Below, piece by piece: positions 36,967 through 51,900 of a stretch of 64,000 bases of DNA. The position numbers were made by a program, and so were the translations under genes. The DNA is from Enoplolaimus lenunculus (taxonomy: Eukaryota > Nematoda > Enoplea > Enoplida > Thoracostomopsidae): contig JASANG010000102.1 in the NCBI GenBank assembly GCA_030248215.1, positions 62,001 to 126,000 on the forward strand. Direction: 5' to 3'. Each line of letters opens with the position of its first letter. Within the stretch, counting starts at the first letter, position 1. The notes under the pieces are model-generated. The model did not search any database. It saw only the letters and a program-made list of their open reading frames with translations, and was not told the DNA's origin.

Positions 36967-39900
36967 CTACAACAACAACAGCGGCGGATACAGGACTGAA
37001 AAATTGTGAAGTACGGACCTTATCATATTATCACCAAAAAATATAAGTTAAAAAGACCTTATCATTTTATCACAAAAAATTTCTAAAGGAAAAATTAGGG
37101 ACCTTTTCTTTTTTTACAAAAAATTTTCTGAGGGGAAAAATTGTAAAGTATATACCATTTTATCCAAAAAAATTCTGATTGGGGATAGAACACCCTCCGC
37201 TTCCTTGCTTAATAATAATAACAACAACAAACAACAACAACAACGACGACGGCAACAACAACAACGACAACAACAACGACGACAACAACAACGACAACAA
37301 CAACAACAACAACAATAATAATAACAATAACAATAACAACAATAACAACAACAACTGCAACCTATTCAATTGCGTTACCCCTGTTGGGTAGTTGTTGCAT
37401 TTTAAAAATGTTTAACTATTCATAATCAATTATACGTGGCAATATATTAGTGCTAACGAATATTAACTAATATGCAAAAAGACATAGCGCCTTTGGGAAG
37501 CCGTATTCCTCTAGAATGTATCCGTGTTCGCGGAAAGATCCCTGGGGCCACATGCACCCTCATAAATTCTGCCGGCGGCCCCTCAAATTGGCTGAACGAT
37601 ACATAAAGTTGGGGTTCAATTTTGGTGCTTGTGTTACCTGTTAGACTTCATGTTACCCCGCCTGTTTAAATATTCTGCGAACGCCCGTATTGCAATCATT
37701 CATTTTAAATTAAAATTGAATCCACACAGGTGGGAATCGTATTAATAATAATATAATAAAAATAAAAATAAAAATAATAGTAATAAAAATAATAGAATAA
37801 TAATAATAATAATATTAATAATAATAATAATAGATGGATTAGATTATGTTTATTGCGACGTTGATTTGTAAACAATTTGCTTTTAATTGTTTTTAATTGC
37901 CCTTATTCTCAAATGTGTTGAACACATATTAACACCAGTTGCTGGTAACCAATGAATCATGCGGTAAAAAATTAACAAGCGTTCCGGACTTTAATTTTAG
38001 ACTACTTTTCGGCTGATAAAGTTTTAACATTTGCATCATCCAGTAAAACCTGGTTGCTTCATGTGTTGTTGTTTTCACAATTACATTTGGCAAATCAGTT
38101 TTTTTCAAATATATTAGCAAAATTTTACAGCTTAAACATCAAATTCTTGTTATGTTGTAAGCAAAACTTTGCTGGGGTTTTTGTTCAGTATTTTCTTTGC
38201 CTCTGGGGCCATTTTAAAATGTCATAAATTTAGCGTTTTAACCAGGTATTTGACTGTGTGTAAATTATGTGTTGTTGTATCGTTTTGTTAATACCTACAA
38301 TGCGAAACTATTGCAAAAACACCATCAATTTCTACACACCTTATAGCTTTAGGAATTGTTAGCAACGAGGGAATGTATTGTGATTTACATATTATCAACG
38401 AAAGTATTCCAACCTTACAATTCTACTAGCGGTAACGTTTTCAGCCAGACGGCGGTAAAGTTGTTCATATGGCTTGCAATGATCTTTTCGCCCCTCCCGT
38501 CCGTTTTTTAGTTGATACTCGGAGTTTATAAAATATGCGTTATTTGCGCGCAGCCATTTTACATGCGATTTAACTTGTGAATGCGTAACATGAAAGTTAT
38601 GTTTATGATGTGCAGTTTGCACACATAAGACCTTGTAAGTCGGGCAGTAAAGCAATTATTTTCGACTACAACACAGCAACAGATTCAAGAAATTTAATGC
38701 TAAACACTTGAAATATTGTTGCGTTGTTCAGTTTTAGTTGTTTTTGTTTTATATTATCTAACAGTATGCTAAGTAGTCCAGGGTACAACCGGATATCTGC
38801 TTCCGGCATAAATCGACCTCCAGTTCGGCCAAATGGCAAGTTTTGTTCACTCACGGCTCCGGTATATTTCACCTCCGGTTGCACCCCCTGCTAAGTAGCA
38901 TTTCTGTGGTGCAAACGTGCATTGCGTATAGCTACGAAACTATACTTGGCTTGTAAATCGTATTTAGCACTCTCGAATCCAACGTGGGTCATCTAATCAT
39001 AGATCCCACAACAGGGATCAAAACGGGAAAATTTTGTCGTTAAAATAGGTACTAAAATTGCGTTTGGCTTTTGAGCGCGAGTTATTTAGCTTTTAAATAT
39101 CGGATGGGCGGCTTGTCTTAATAATATATTGTGGTTCCACCATTGGCAGTTAGTCATTAAATTGTATGGTTTGAGCAATCGACTAATTGCTTAGTAATCT
39201 ACTGTTACGCCCCTAAAAGTAACATTGGCTCCAATTTCGATCGGTTGTTTCTTGTGTTACAAACTGTAAAACGATCTATAACCCCTTTAGAAAACTTTCA
39301 AAAATGGCGTTTACCGTTTGCCATGAATACCCCCTGCCCTTGGCTGCAAGTCTGTCGGCAAATTTGTAATTATTCACTTATTACTTTCTAGCGCTGGCTA
39401 TTTTAAAAGTAAGTAAGCCAGGTGCAAATTATTCAATAACCAACTCGATTATGTCACTATATTTTTTGCTCTGATCAGCATAAAATCAACAATTGTTGTT
39501 AATAAGGTAGAATTACATTTACATCGCTCCGGTGAGCTAGAAATAATGGTGGCGCTATACTTTTGGTGCCGTCCGATGCCGTCCGTCACCGTACGTCACC
39601 TAGCGGCATGGTACATGAAGTACTCGCGTACAATACCGTATGGTGACGGACGGTGACGGACGACGCCTGATGGCACCGGACGCCGACGTACGACAAGTAT
39701 AGCGCTACCCTAAATCGCCGTGTAGATCTTTTCTTGCTGTAGGAGTTGCGGTATACGTTGTGTAACTCCACAACAATATTCAAATTAACTTAAATGCCAC
39801 ACTCGATATTTTGGCCCAGTCATATTCTGACGCCCAATATTTTCATTGGAAGACATGAGGTCGTTTCTGGCCGTAGACAGAAGGGCACCATGGACGCTCG

Positions 39901-42900
39901 GTGCTCAGCCCGCCGGAAGAATTTTGGCTCACTCCTTAGAAAATTTTCAACCTTGCTTGCAAGTCATCGAAAACCTTTGTATGTTCCTTCTAGAAAATTT
40001 TAGCGCCTTCTAGAACGGTGAGCTGGCGACGGACCTGGGACCATCAAGGACTTGTGTCCTCTGGACTGTGTATAGGCTTTAATTTAAGTTTAGGCTTTTG
40101 CCGTATTAACGGTGAACCGTTAAACAACTCATTATAGTGAATATTCGGTCGACTTAGTAACAAAGCGGAAATGACTTACAGTTGAAAAGTTTTTAGTTTT
40201 CTTGCTGATCTGCTATGAACCCGTTTGCAGAGATGGAACAAGAAATATATATCTGAATCAGTTGAATTTCTGCGTTATAAAATGTGTTTCAAAATCACAT
40301 TTTCGTTATTTGAGATTGTTTTCAATCAGGGGTCAATATTTTGAAATGTGCGTAGCGCCTATGACCAGTACATTACATTAAATATTTTTGCTACAATATG
40401 CAATTGCAGAATAGCAACTGTAGCATTTCGCTGATAGAGGATGTTTGATCAACCGGCAGAGGTGCTGTATGTCAAGTTGGTTAGGGTAGGGGCCGAAGTA
40501 AAGGTCACTAGCGGAACATTTTTTGTGGGACTGCAATAGAGTAAGCCTAAGCTTTAAAGTATTTTTTGCTTCGACTTAAGCTTTTTTGTATACATCGGCA
40601 GGCTAGCGTTAGACAGATCTTGGTTTCTTGCAGCCGAAAACGAGGAACGTTCATTGGTTCCGTTCCTATAATCCATGGTTGACCAATTTTCCGCTGAGCC
40701 ACGGCTATCAACAATCAGGTGCTGGGTTTATACGATTTTATGCCGTTTCTACAAGAACCTTTACATTTTCGCATATATCTTGGTTCTTCCACGCTTTTAC
40801 TGCTGCTGCATATTAAGGCACTAAGTACATATGCATCAACATTTTATTGATGTGCAGGCAGGATCGGCAGTAGGTTCATTTGCCTATAAAATCTCGAAGG
40901 GCACACTACACACTGTTCTCAGAATAGGGTTAGAGGATTTTCGTTTCTATAGGTCTTTTGTCGCATTTTTGTAAACGACAGATAATACTCAGTATATTTC
41001 ATTGAAGTCTTTGCAGATTCAGCACTGAGGTTTCTAGGGCATCTTGACCCTTCAATCCACGAACCATGACAAATTTTGCGACTGTTTCAAAAGGTAAAAT
41101 GGAGCCAAGCTTTACGCTTGGTTCGCGTGTGAATTCTTCAAAACACAACCTTTAATGTGTTGGTTGTTTAGACCTTTTCCAATTGAAACTCTTGGCTTCT
41201 CACATGATACCTGCACTCTTGGGGGAGTCGCGTCCTGTAAGCAGAGGGCATCGCTCGAATTTGGTTAACCCCTTTAAAGATGTGCAACGGCGTGTAACAA
41301 TGAATACTTGTGCACGTATTCTTAAACATGTCTAGCACATATCGACAGTTGGTGATAGGTCTTGTAACTTTCGAAACAACACATATTGAGGTTCGAAATT
41401 GAACACATTTTTGGCGTTTGATTGTCACTACCTCTGTACCAATTTTGAGATTTTGTAGTTGCACAGGTTTGGCAATTTTTAAACGTATCGCTAACTGATA
41501 ATAGATGCTATTGACATATAAGAATATGGGACCCTAAGCACATTACTGTACCTACATTTAGTAGCTCTTTATGTGGACTCGGTTACTTCATGGCACAAAT
41601 TGCACCATCGCGCGTGGTTTATTTTTTGCCAGAACTCAATTGGGGCGGCAGTCACCGAAACGATTTAAAACTAGAAATATGAGTGCAACGTGCCTCCTAA
41701 AGGGAGCGGTAGACAAAAACACAACGTGCGCTTGGCACATTCTTTTCTACACAAAATGTACCCAGTTTCACACTCTTGTCATAGCGTAATCATTCACTAT
41801 TGGTAAAAATAAAACAATTATACCATAATGGCGTATATATCTCAGCGTAGTTATAATCAACCACAGTATGTATCGTATGCAATTACGGGCACTATTGAGC
41901 CGCATCGGTATACAAGACACTATGGGACTTCAACTGTAACAGGTTAGTTACCTCAAACTGATTAACAATTTTAGTTTTGGTCTTTTTATAATTACGTCTA
42001 ATCAAAATTCTAGCCAATCGATTTTGCGGTGTAAGCCTAAGCCTAAGCCTAAGGAGGTTGCAGTAAACAAGAGATTTCTTAGATTTATTGATTGTGACAT
42101 CAGTGTCCAAAAATAATATTAATAAAATACTTTTAAAATTTTAAATTTTTTAACAAAATTTGAAAAGTTTAATGTTGCTTCAGACTGTCTGTTCTATGTT
42201 ACAGGCCATGTAAAGATCAGGGGTGGAACGTTTTTCTACGGTACTGCAATAGAGTAAAACTTATGTTTTAGACTATTTTTTTGCTTAGGCGTTAGGTTTA
42301 GGCTTATGTATACGCTCGTTCGAATGCTTAATTGATTTAGGTATAAACTTACTACACTTAGATTTAGGCATGGACCATGCCAAGGCTTAGGAATAGGCTT
42401 ACACAACTATAACGGCTCTGCGCTATGCATTCGATCATTGTACTTAACTCAGGTACCATCTGAATTGCTCACTTAAATGAATTTGCTGATTTTGAAAAGG
42501 CCAGTTGAATTCGAACTCATCTCTAACTCATATACTTTAAATGGTTTCAGTTACAAGTCTTCCTAACTTTGCTTGGAACTGAAAAATATAATGTTTTATT
42601 TCTAGTATTTGTTCAAAGTTTCTTACTAATTTGGGGGTTTTCCAGTAAATATCTTCGTGTTTTATTGTTCATGATTCCATGTTAGTGTAAACTGCATATT
42701 TTAAAACATATTTTATGCTGCAATTAAACGCAATTCGTCCGTATAAATATAAATAAATAAATAAATAAATAAATAAATTATATATAAATATATATAAATA
42801 TAAAAATATATATGTGTATATACATAGCTGTAAATTTCACTATAGGCAGCTATTCGCGCCCGGTAGAATTGTTGCAAATATGCAATCAGAAGACCCTTCT

Positions 42901-45900
42901 TCACGTTTTTATTTCGTTATAACTTTTAATTGTTATGCGCCTCTGTTGACTGCAAAACAGCAATATATTTAATGTTTTAACATTTTTGAGATAAAAATTT
43001 GCAGTTTTTCATTTGAATGATGTGTTAATTTTTTCCAAAACTTTTTCTACTCTGTTATTGGAGACCATAAATAGTGGTTAGGCGTGATCGAAGTGAGCGA
43101 AAAGCCAAATGCAATTTTTTTACTACGAGATGTTAATGCAAAATTTGGTTTCTATGTCTGTTGGGATATTCGATTCCTTCGCAGAGGGCAATGGGTCCAG
43201 TGCCCCCTTTCATTCGCCAGGTGCCTTGAAGCTCAAAACCAATTGCAAATTTCCTCAAATTATTAAAGAAAGCGGTGCACATAATCTTTTGCTATTATGG
43301 ATCTGAAAAAACACGTTGAGAATAATGATATTTACATATATCTGCATACATATATGCATTTATGTATATATACATATATGCATTTATATATATATGCATT
43401 TATATATATACATATATATATAAATATATATATGCATTTATATATATACATATATATAAATATATATATGCATTTATATATCTATATATATATTAAAAGC
43501 TGCCGATGCAAACAGTGATTAGAGTTGGCACTTGATTTATCGTGAATTGAAAAATTTAATACATCGTACTACGAATTTAAAGTCCCTTACTTTAGGAACT
43601 CAATGATCAGATGAGGTTATCAGAAGCGAACCATGCAAAAAAATATTTACAAAATGCAACCATTTTTGCGCAATTACCCGTTGGAAGATGACGAAAATTA
43701 TGATTTTGACTAAAACAAATCTTACACAGCTCAGTAATTATATCATTAATATGATTTCACATAGTTTTTTTATTCTGTGGTCAGTTTCAATGTAATCTTA
43801 TATACAACACGCGACCTGTTTTATCGCGTCTAGTAACCTAGAAACTAATATCAAAAATAACTAATATCTGTTGTCTTTTCTTATTATTACAAAACGTTTC
43901 TGATTTAAACAATACAACTTTTTAATTTAGAGATAGTAAGAGTGTTTAGTTGTATAGTATAATAGGAATGTGATCGTTTGTTGCATTATACATGAGATTC
44001 GGGTTACTATTTGTGCAGTTTGTACTAGTTTTTGTCCGTTATTTAGTCGGTAAAGCTAAATTAGGATCGACAACATTCTAGTATCTGTGTGGTCATCGTT
44101 ATGTTTTCGACTTGAATATGTCGTAGCCCAAGCCGTAAGTCTTTCTCGTCTACAAGTGCACATTACTATCTTAATGCTATACTCAAATACGATTATCTGA
44201 TGCAAATACTTGTTTTTGATTGGCTAAGTAATTACTACCTGTTGGCTACCAAACAGTTTGTTTTAAAAGCTAAAATGGAATCAACCTGGATTAGCACTAT
44301 CGAGTAACCAATTGGAAAACGGGCGGCTTTATCAGACATAGTTACACCTTGGGCTTGCTCAAGTCGTAATTCTGCTTTGGACTAGCCCAATTCGATTCGG
44401 AATCGGGTTGAATTACAACTTCGACTGCGGTATAGATAATTAATGTATTTTTGTTCCCCATGCTGGCTCATGTATAGATGTCGGCTGGACCATTTTCCGT
44501 GGGTGTTAGCTTAAGCTTTTTAGACAATTTTTATTGCTTACTATTAGGCTTACGAATATGCTTATACACTGTTACGGCCCTCATTTATACATTGGCCCAT
44601 ACGTTTGATACGGTAAATTTCAGATGTTTATATCTTCATATTAGCTTAATTCAAACTATCTACTTATAAAACTGAATGGATCATATTAGCTATTGGGGCC
44701 TACCTGCTAAACCTAAGCCTAAACGTAACTCTAATCTTTAGCATTTTAAGTCTACGCTTCTTAGTCTCCAAGTAACCCAGTCCCCCTGTCTCACACATAA
44801 ATTGCATAAACAATTGACAACGCTTGTATGGAGTGCAAATTTTGCTAAAAGATTATATTTGTCTTTTCGTGATGAAAACTCGTCTGGTTTTACAGCTGCT
44901 TTGCGCCATACGCGAAACTTAGCGAATGCATAACAAACTGCATGCAAATTTTGTTTTCACCAATGCATCACGTTTGTGTGTCTAAGAAAATATTGTAAAG
45001 AAAGTAATTCTGTAAAGTTGCTCAAAATATAGATGTGGGGCATTCCAGCTTTAAGGATGTCGATATATGTACGCGTTCAAATAAATTGAACAAATGTGCT
45101 GCAGTTTTCATTTTCAGTGATTGATTTGTACTTTTTTATTCGTTTTTGACGCATATTTTTCACGCGCAAACAATGAACAACAGTTTAGTATTAAGAAAAA
45201 TGTTACACAAACAATTACTTTTACAACATTTGTTATCAGGAAACTGACTTAAACTTTGAGATCAATTAAGATTACGAAGGGTGAAATGTCATCTTTTAAA
45301 AATAATAACGAAATTGAAATTACACTTCTTTTCAAAATTACACATATTCTATTATTTTCAGCATATTTAACTACTTTAACTTTTTGTATAGATTGTCTTA
45401 CTTTGTTCTATATTTTGAGAAATTAACCTGGTTTGCAAGCACAAATTGCTCGTACGTTTAGGCTTTGAAACAGGCAAAATATTTCGGCGCTGTTTTATTT
45501 TAGGTTCATTTTTAGGTAATCCCGAAGTTCTAGGTTTAGGTTAGGTCACCAGTGAAACTTTGACTCGGTTTGCAGCTAAATTTTAAGACTTGTAAACTTA
45601 TTATATTTGATAGCGTTTTGATGGAGTTGTGGTTGCTACTGGTTTTAGCGAACTAGAGGCGTTTAACTTACTGGCAATGAAGTGATATTTTGACCAATCA
45701 ACAACCATTAAAGATATATTGTACACCTTTGTTAGATTTTGATGAGCAACTCGATTGGCTCAAAATGTATCGCTGAGTGTTGATTGGTGCTAGATTCATT
45801 TCATAATACGATTTTAAAATGTTTTATTTTCGTAAGTCATGGTAGCTGCATGAAACAGGTACGATGAGCAAGGAGAAAGAGTACTGTAGTGGCCGGAATA

Positions 45901-48900
45901 AGAAAGAGCATTGACTGACATTTGTTTCGGCTCTCCAGAGGCTACTTGTTCCTCGCTGTTCGGTTCCAAACTGTTTTTTATTTTTTTAAATCCAGCAACC
46001 CTTATTTGGAGCTATTTTTATGAATTTATTACTTTAGTAATATGCTTTTAAAACGTGCGTATGCTGCTATGAATATAGTTAGCATATTTTGCGTAATAAA
46101 TGAAATTCTGTACTGAGCATAATTTGGTCTAGGAAGCATTGACGCAATCCAATTAGGATAATTGATATTTATGGACGAATTAATAATTTTAGACTCTCTC
46201 CCTTTGCCCATTGAAATTAGGGAAATAGACTCGTATTGATTTAGACTGAAATAGGGACCCTGAACTCTTATTAACTCTCCCCCCTTGTTCGTGTCATTAG
46301 ATTATGTAAATTGTAAACCTCCGACAAGCGTCACTTTTTATATCACCTCTCAAATTTAGGGGCGTATTCCATTGTGACAAGGATGTCCCCACGGGGGCAC
46401 ACTGGGGGCCGTTCCCCCAAAATTTGGCTTGTGCCCCCCAAATAGACTCGGTCTGAAAGTAAACTATCTTGGATTGCAATTGTAGGGCCCCCTAAAACTA
46501 TGCGGTGCCACCGCCAAAATGGAATTTTATGCGACGTTCCCTGCATTACGATCCAGTTATGTACCAAATTTCTTAAAATATTTTCAATCACACGGAGATT
46601 TCTAATCAAGAAACAGCAAAAAAAATTTTACATCTGCTCAAAATTTGAGAAAATACGCGATAAACAATGTCATTAACCTGAATGCATAAGCATTTTTTAT
46701 TTAAATACAACATTTTACCAGAAAAATTTAGACAATGGTCGACAATTGGAAATGAAATTTTAAAACGTTTCTTTCACAATTTTGACGTTTAATGGAGCTT
46801 AAAATGATTTAATTTGTACCAAAATTTGTCGTTTTTTGCTGCTTGTGTGAAACTAAAAATTTACTGATTTTTACGCTTATTCGCTTATTTGATTATAGAT
46901 TGCGTTGCCGGATCTAAATGGATGCCTCCCTAGACCAAACGCACCCTGAATACATAGACGAAAATCAGAATTTTTGAACAAAATTGTGTTTGGCATCGCG
47001 CTTGCAATCTTTTCTTAACTTAATATATGGAGTTTCTTTCAGAAATATAGCTCGATTCACCACTGTTTAATTTGAAATGTAGAATTGCATTCATATTTAA
47101 ATTCTTGTTATAATTTTAAGTTTTTTAAAAATTCTAGAAAAACTTCAAATGTAGAATATCATTTCAAATATGTGTGAAGAAATCTATTTATTTATTGAAG
47201 GTCAACTTGTAGCGTATGTATGTTCCAGTTTAATAACTTAGACTTAGGTTAGGCTCAGACTTGACCGTATTTATAGGCTTAGGCAAAGGCCTAGGTTTAT
47301 AGTTAGGTTCGGGAAAGCTTTTTCCCATAAGCATCCGCGTAAACCTAGTCCTTCCTCAAATCTAAACCTCAGCCTAAACTAAAGCTTAAGCCTAAGTCTA
47401 TAGGCAAACGTGTGCAAGAGCCTTGTTTGCATATATAATCAAGAGAAAATCCCATATTTTTGGTTCTCATAATTTGCCGCATACATGCAGTTATTATTCT
47501 CTGGGTTTTTTTCGAATATTCGCATCTTTCAACGCTAAATTCAACAAATTTTGTTTTCAATGTTTCAAGTTTAAAAAAATTCAACTGGATCTCGGTTTAA
47601 TTTAAATTTCAACAACCCAAAACACAACAAATTTGAACTTTATGCGAACATACGTTTGGATTTTCTGTTACTGTACGCTTTCGTACACCCCGTGTACACC
47701 AGGAGCATTGTTAGACTTTGGAAAAGGGAATGACTTTGTATTAAAATGTTGACTCGACTGCTTTTCTTGTTTTGCAATTATAAGGTTCTTTAAAACACTA
47801 CGACAAAAATTTCGGAGGGTGCTATACCCCTTAACCCCTGCTGGCTGCATCCGTAATTTGCACTCTCCTTTTATCGATCTCGCATCACGAGGGTTCACAG
47901 ATACGAATTTTTGTTATATTTTAAGCTCACCGTCGAAATAACCAACGTCACCTTTAGTTCACTTGGTGTGTTCACAATGATGTGACTATTGCTACCGATC
48001 TCATTTTGACCTGTAAGATGGGGGTCCCTTGTAAGGTATAAAGATCATTTCGCTGACTTAATTCCAAATAAAGGAAAAAATTTCGAATTCTTTTCATCGA
48101 TAAGAGCTTTGAAGCTTAGGCGTCAATTTATTAAGCCCCATGCCTAAGCCTAAGCATGAATTACGAGATGATTAATTCAAACTGAGCCGAAGATGCAAAA
48201 AAATTTTTGAACTCGAATGATCGGAGGGTTTCGCCTGGACCAACATGCGACTCGTAGAGGCGTAGCCGCGGCACTACCCTGCAAATTCTACTGAAGTGAT
48301 TTTAACGCAGATTAAATAACACCGCTGAGTCTAAATTAGGACCGTCAGAACTCAGAATTCTGAGTCGAGTCAGCTCATTCTGAGTTAGTTACTCACGCGG
48401 AATTAATTCAACTCTGAATGAGTTAACGTTCACTGATGATAATATAGAAACAACTAATTTGCTAGCTAAGTTGATTAATCAACTTATTGGAATTTTGCAT
48501 TGTATACGATTAGAAAAGCTTTAGAAGGTGTGAAAATTCATTATATCTTTAGCCAAATTCACCACATTTTACAGTAACCCTTTTACAGTTCTCAATTGAA
48601 CAATGGTATATAATCTTGAATTCATGACACAAAACTCGGGTAAGACAAACCAACATTCACGAGTTTGGTCAAACTCTAGCTACCTCTCATCACAATTTGA
48701 TGTACCGTACTCCAATGGCTGCTCTAGATTAGACCACGGTCATTCAAGTGAACACCTACGCAACCACAACGACCCAACTGAGTCCACTTATGTAAACAAC
48801 TATCCCCATGACAACGTAAACAATTATCGCCATGTGCCATACTGTGACATCATTGGCAACTTGCCAACCGCCAGCCAGATCGTGGGAAAATTTTCAAATT

Positions 48901-51900
48901 CTAGCCACCTGGCTCGCCATGACACCGGTGATCGACTAAACGCTGCGCAGCTGATTGAAGATTGTTCACGCGTTGGCTACGAGCCTAAACAGCGCAATAG
49001 CCGAGAAATTATTTACCCCCAACAGTCTGCGAAAACTGGCTTGTACTCTTTGGTTATAGAAATTACTGAACGGTTTGGCAAAGACAACATATCGAATATT
49101 ACTTCGGCGTTCGAGAATGGTCCGCTATCAACACATGCGGCAACAAACGGCGATGGTTCAAGTGGGAGTTTGACTGAAGAACGACGCAAACTGACCAGTG
49201 TTGACAAGGTTAGTTTCTGTCAGAGACGGATCCAAAAATTTCTGACGGGGGCAGGCTGGCAAATGTTATGAAACGCAGTTTTTACTGTATGCGATAGATG
49301 CAATTGGCAGCGAAATCACCAAAAAAATTGCTGTGGGAAAAATTGCAACATAGGGACCGTATCATTTTTAACGCGAAATTTGCTGAAGGAAAAAATTGTG
49401 TCAGGAAAGGGAACTTACCGTTTTATTACAAAATTTTTGACGGTGAGCGTAAGTGATCTGCCCCTTCCCCCGTCGATCCGCTAGTGGTTTCTGTCATTTG
49501 TTCAATTTTTTACAACTTAAAATTTTTAAATTTAAAGCAGTTTCGGTAAAGAGGTAAAAATTTAATTTCTATGTATTCTTTGTGCTATACGTTTTTACGA
49601 TTATAATGCTGTTGTGAATCTACGACAATTTGTCGTCCAACAGCTTGTCGACCGACAGTTCGTCGTCCGACATCTCGTCGACCCCGATAACTTGTCGCCC
49701 AGACAATTTTCCAACCCCGATAACTTGTTGCTCGGACATCTCGTCGACTCTCACAACTTGTCGCCCCGGCAACTCGTCGAACCTGACAAGTTGTCGCCCT
49801 GACAACTCGTTGATCTCTATAAAATGGTGCAAGGACCAATGGTTTGACTGTCCTATTTCAAGAAATGTACGGTGTATAGCTGTCTGAATATGTTGGTCAC
49901 TGTGCCAAAAGTTCCATGCGCAAGCCAAAGGTGACTTCGAGTGAGCTCTTGTGTATGGTTACGCTAACTTGAAAGCAACATACGCTTTCCGTCCAGGCTG
50001 TATTCATGAGCTAGAAACAGGCCCGTGTAGCTAGGTCACCTTGCTAGGGGGCAAAAAGTTTTTCAGGAGGGCATACAACGTGAATGATCGTGGGACCAAG
50101 TTGTCGGGATCCTAATCGTGGACCAAGTTGTCAGGTCGACGAGTTGTCGGGGCTGCAAGTTATCAGGATTGAAGAGTTATCGGGGCGACAAGTTGTCGAG
50201 GTCGACGAGTTGTCGGGGCGACAAGTTGCCGGATCGGTGAGTTGTCGTACTTACCGGCAGTCGACAAGTTGTCGGGTCGACAAGGCATCGGGAACGACGA
50301 AATGTCGGACAACTAATTGTTAGTCGACGAGATGTCGGGCGACGAATTGTCGTGATACCAAAGCCAAGCGCATTAAAAGTGTAAGCTACGCAATTTCCTA
50401 ATATTCGTTTTCGGTTAAGCGATTGACGGGAGGATTATAGAAGTTTCCGGTGTTGGGGAGCACTTTTTGCTGTCCGAGCTTCTCGAGTTTCAAAGCGCGT
50501 TTTTAGCAAATTTTTTAGACAGTTTAAGTTTGACCAATTATGCCGAAAGCTGCCTTCGGCTCCCGTTCCGGCATAAAATTGAGCTCCGGCTACGGTGGGT
50601 ATTTTGCTTGAGGTTCTAGCAATTGCGGTAGTAAATTTTTTTTGCGTTTTATAAAAATGTGCCCGTTGCTGAGTTGGTTTACCATTTTTGGGCAGTTGTA
50701 AAAGCTTTAACTGCCGAAATTTCTCAAAAACGAAGGTCAAAATCGAATTTTTGGCAACGCATCGTAAATTATTGCTTAAAGTTAGCTATAGTTTATAAAC
50801 CAATTTTTATTATTAAATTCTGTTTCACCTCTGATTTCGGCTTCGGTAACATTTGTTGACCTCCGGCCCTGGTTGTTTTCTCACATCCGGTTGCACGCCC
50901 AGGTATCAGCCCTGTTATTTTTTAGGAAAAATATTCAAATTTCAAAAATAAATTTGAAAATATCGACGAAGAAATGGAACGCTCTCGGCAAGAAAAACTC
51001 AATCGAATGCGAGCTGAGTCTGATTTGACACAACTTGCAGGTTAGAACTTAGCAAACAAAAATGCCTGAGTTTCCAACTATTGCAGAATCGACAATAACT
51101 TGCGCGCACCAGGTAACTTATATATTGCAATCGTCGTACCGCACTCTCCTCGCTGTGCCATGCTAAAAGAGAATTGCAAAATCAAATGCAGTACTGGTCG
51201 ATGTGTAGGAACAATGCAATTTGCGTACTGTGTACACTGATACATACCAAGGGATCCGTCCTCTTCCCGGCTGCGAGATGGGACTCCCTTCTAAGGTTTC
51301 AAGTAGCAGTTCATTCAAAAACAGGAGGCACATTCACGTGGGAGCAATATATATACGCAATGATTAACCTGAATTGCGCCGAAGGGGCAAAAAAGTTTAA
51401 AATCGCCTGATGAATTATTTTTGCCGGAGGACAAACGTGTCTGGCACCCTAGGGGTGTAGGGGCGGTAGCCAAGGCACCGACTGTAGCACAAAAACACCC
51501 GGATTGGTTGTGCCATTGCCAAAGAGTAATATGTCTAAGGTATGTAATTATAGAATCTGCGTAAACATATATTTTTTGATTTATGCATTGGCTACATCGA
51601 GCCCCACTTAGGTATACGGTGCTATCTTTAACACTATATATTTGTACGGTTTTATGTTTTGATAATCTCCAAAGCAATGTTTTAAAAACTGTGGTATTGA
51701 ACTAATTTTTAATTAATTTAAAAAATCGGAAACTTTTTTAACTAAAAATATAACTGGTTATAATTTGCGGTTTTAGGCAAACAAAACCTGAGCGAAACGG
51801 TAAACAAATTTGAATCTGGTCATGGTTACGATGATGACGATTTGGCAAAGGCGGACAAAGTGATTGAAGTTTGCCGAACCGAAGCTGACCGAAAACGGGT

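Larger units (their letters stand above)
27186..41827. other. Long stretch without supported exons
   Basis: Holds the tRNA gene, many MITEs listed separately and microsatellites. If the LIM gene starts at 18964 this is intronic; otherwise it is intergenic. Confidence 0.5.
41943..48602. other. Long non-coding stretch before the proximal start of the LIM gene
   Basis: Contains MITEs at 42204-42435 and 44466-44608, AT microsatellites at 42746-42812 and 43337-43494, and AAGCCTAAG-type remnants at about 44700-44760, 47240-47400 and 48117-48165. At 48340-48430 a palindromic CAGAATTCTGAGTC / TGAGTTAG region stands out. No exon supported. A promoter for the exon at 48603 should lie at the right end. 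Confidence 0.55.

Noticed and set aside
37160-37391. Poly-Leu and poly-Asn reading frames
   Set aside because: They run through the AAC/ACGAC microsatellite and exist only because of its triplet periodicity.
43297-43518. Ile/Tyr/His-rich frame
   Set aside because: Pure translation of the ATGCATTTATATATAT minisatellite.
49614-49928. Overlapping open frames rich in Val, Asp, Leu, Arg and Gln
   Set aside because: They follow the periodic units of the foldback element in several frames at once, which a real gene would not do.
49620-50350. CRISPR-like array
   Set aside because: Units are imperfect and palindromic, spacers are absent or very short, the arms are inverted to each other, and the host is an animal.
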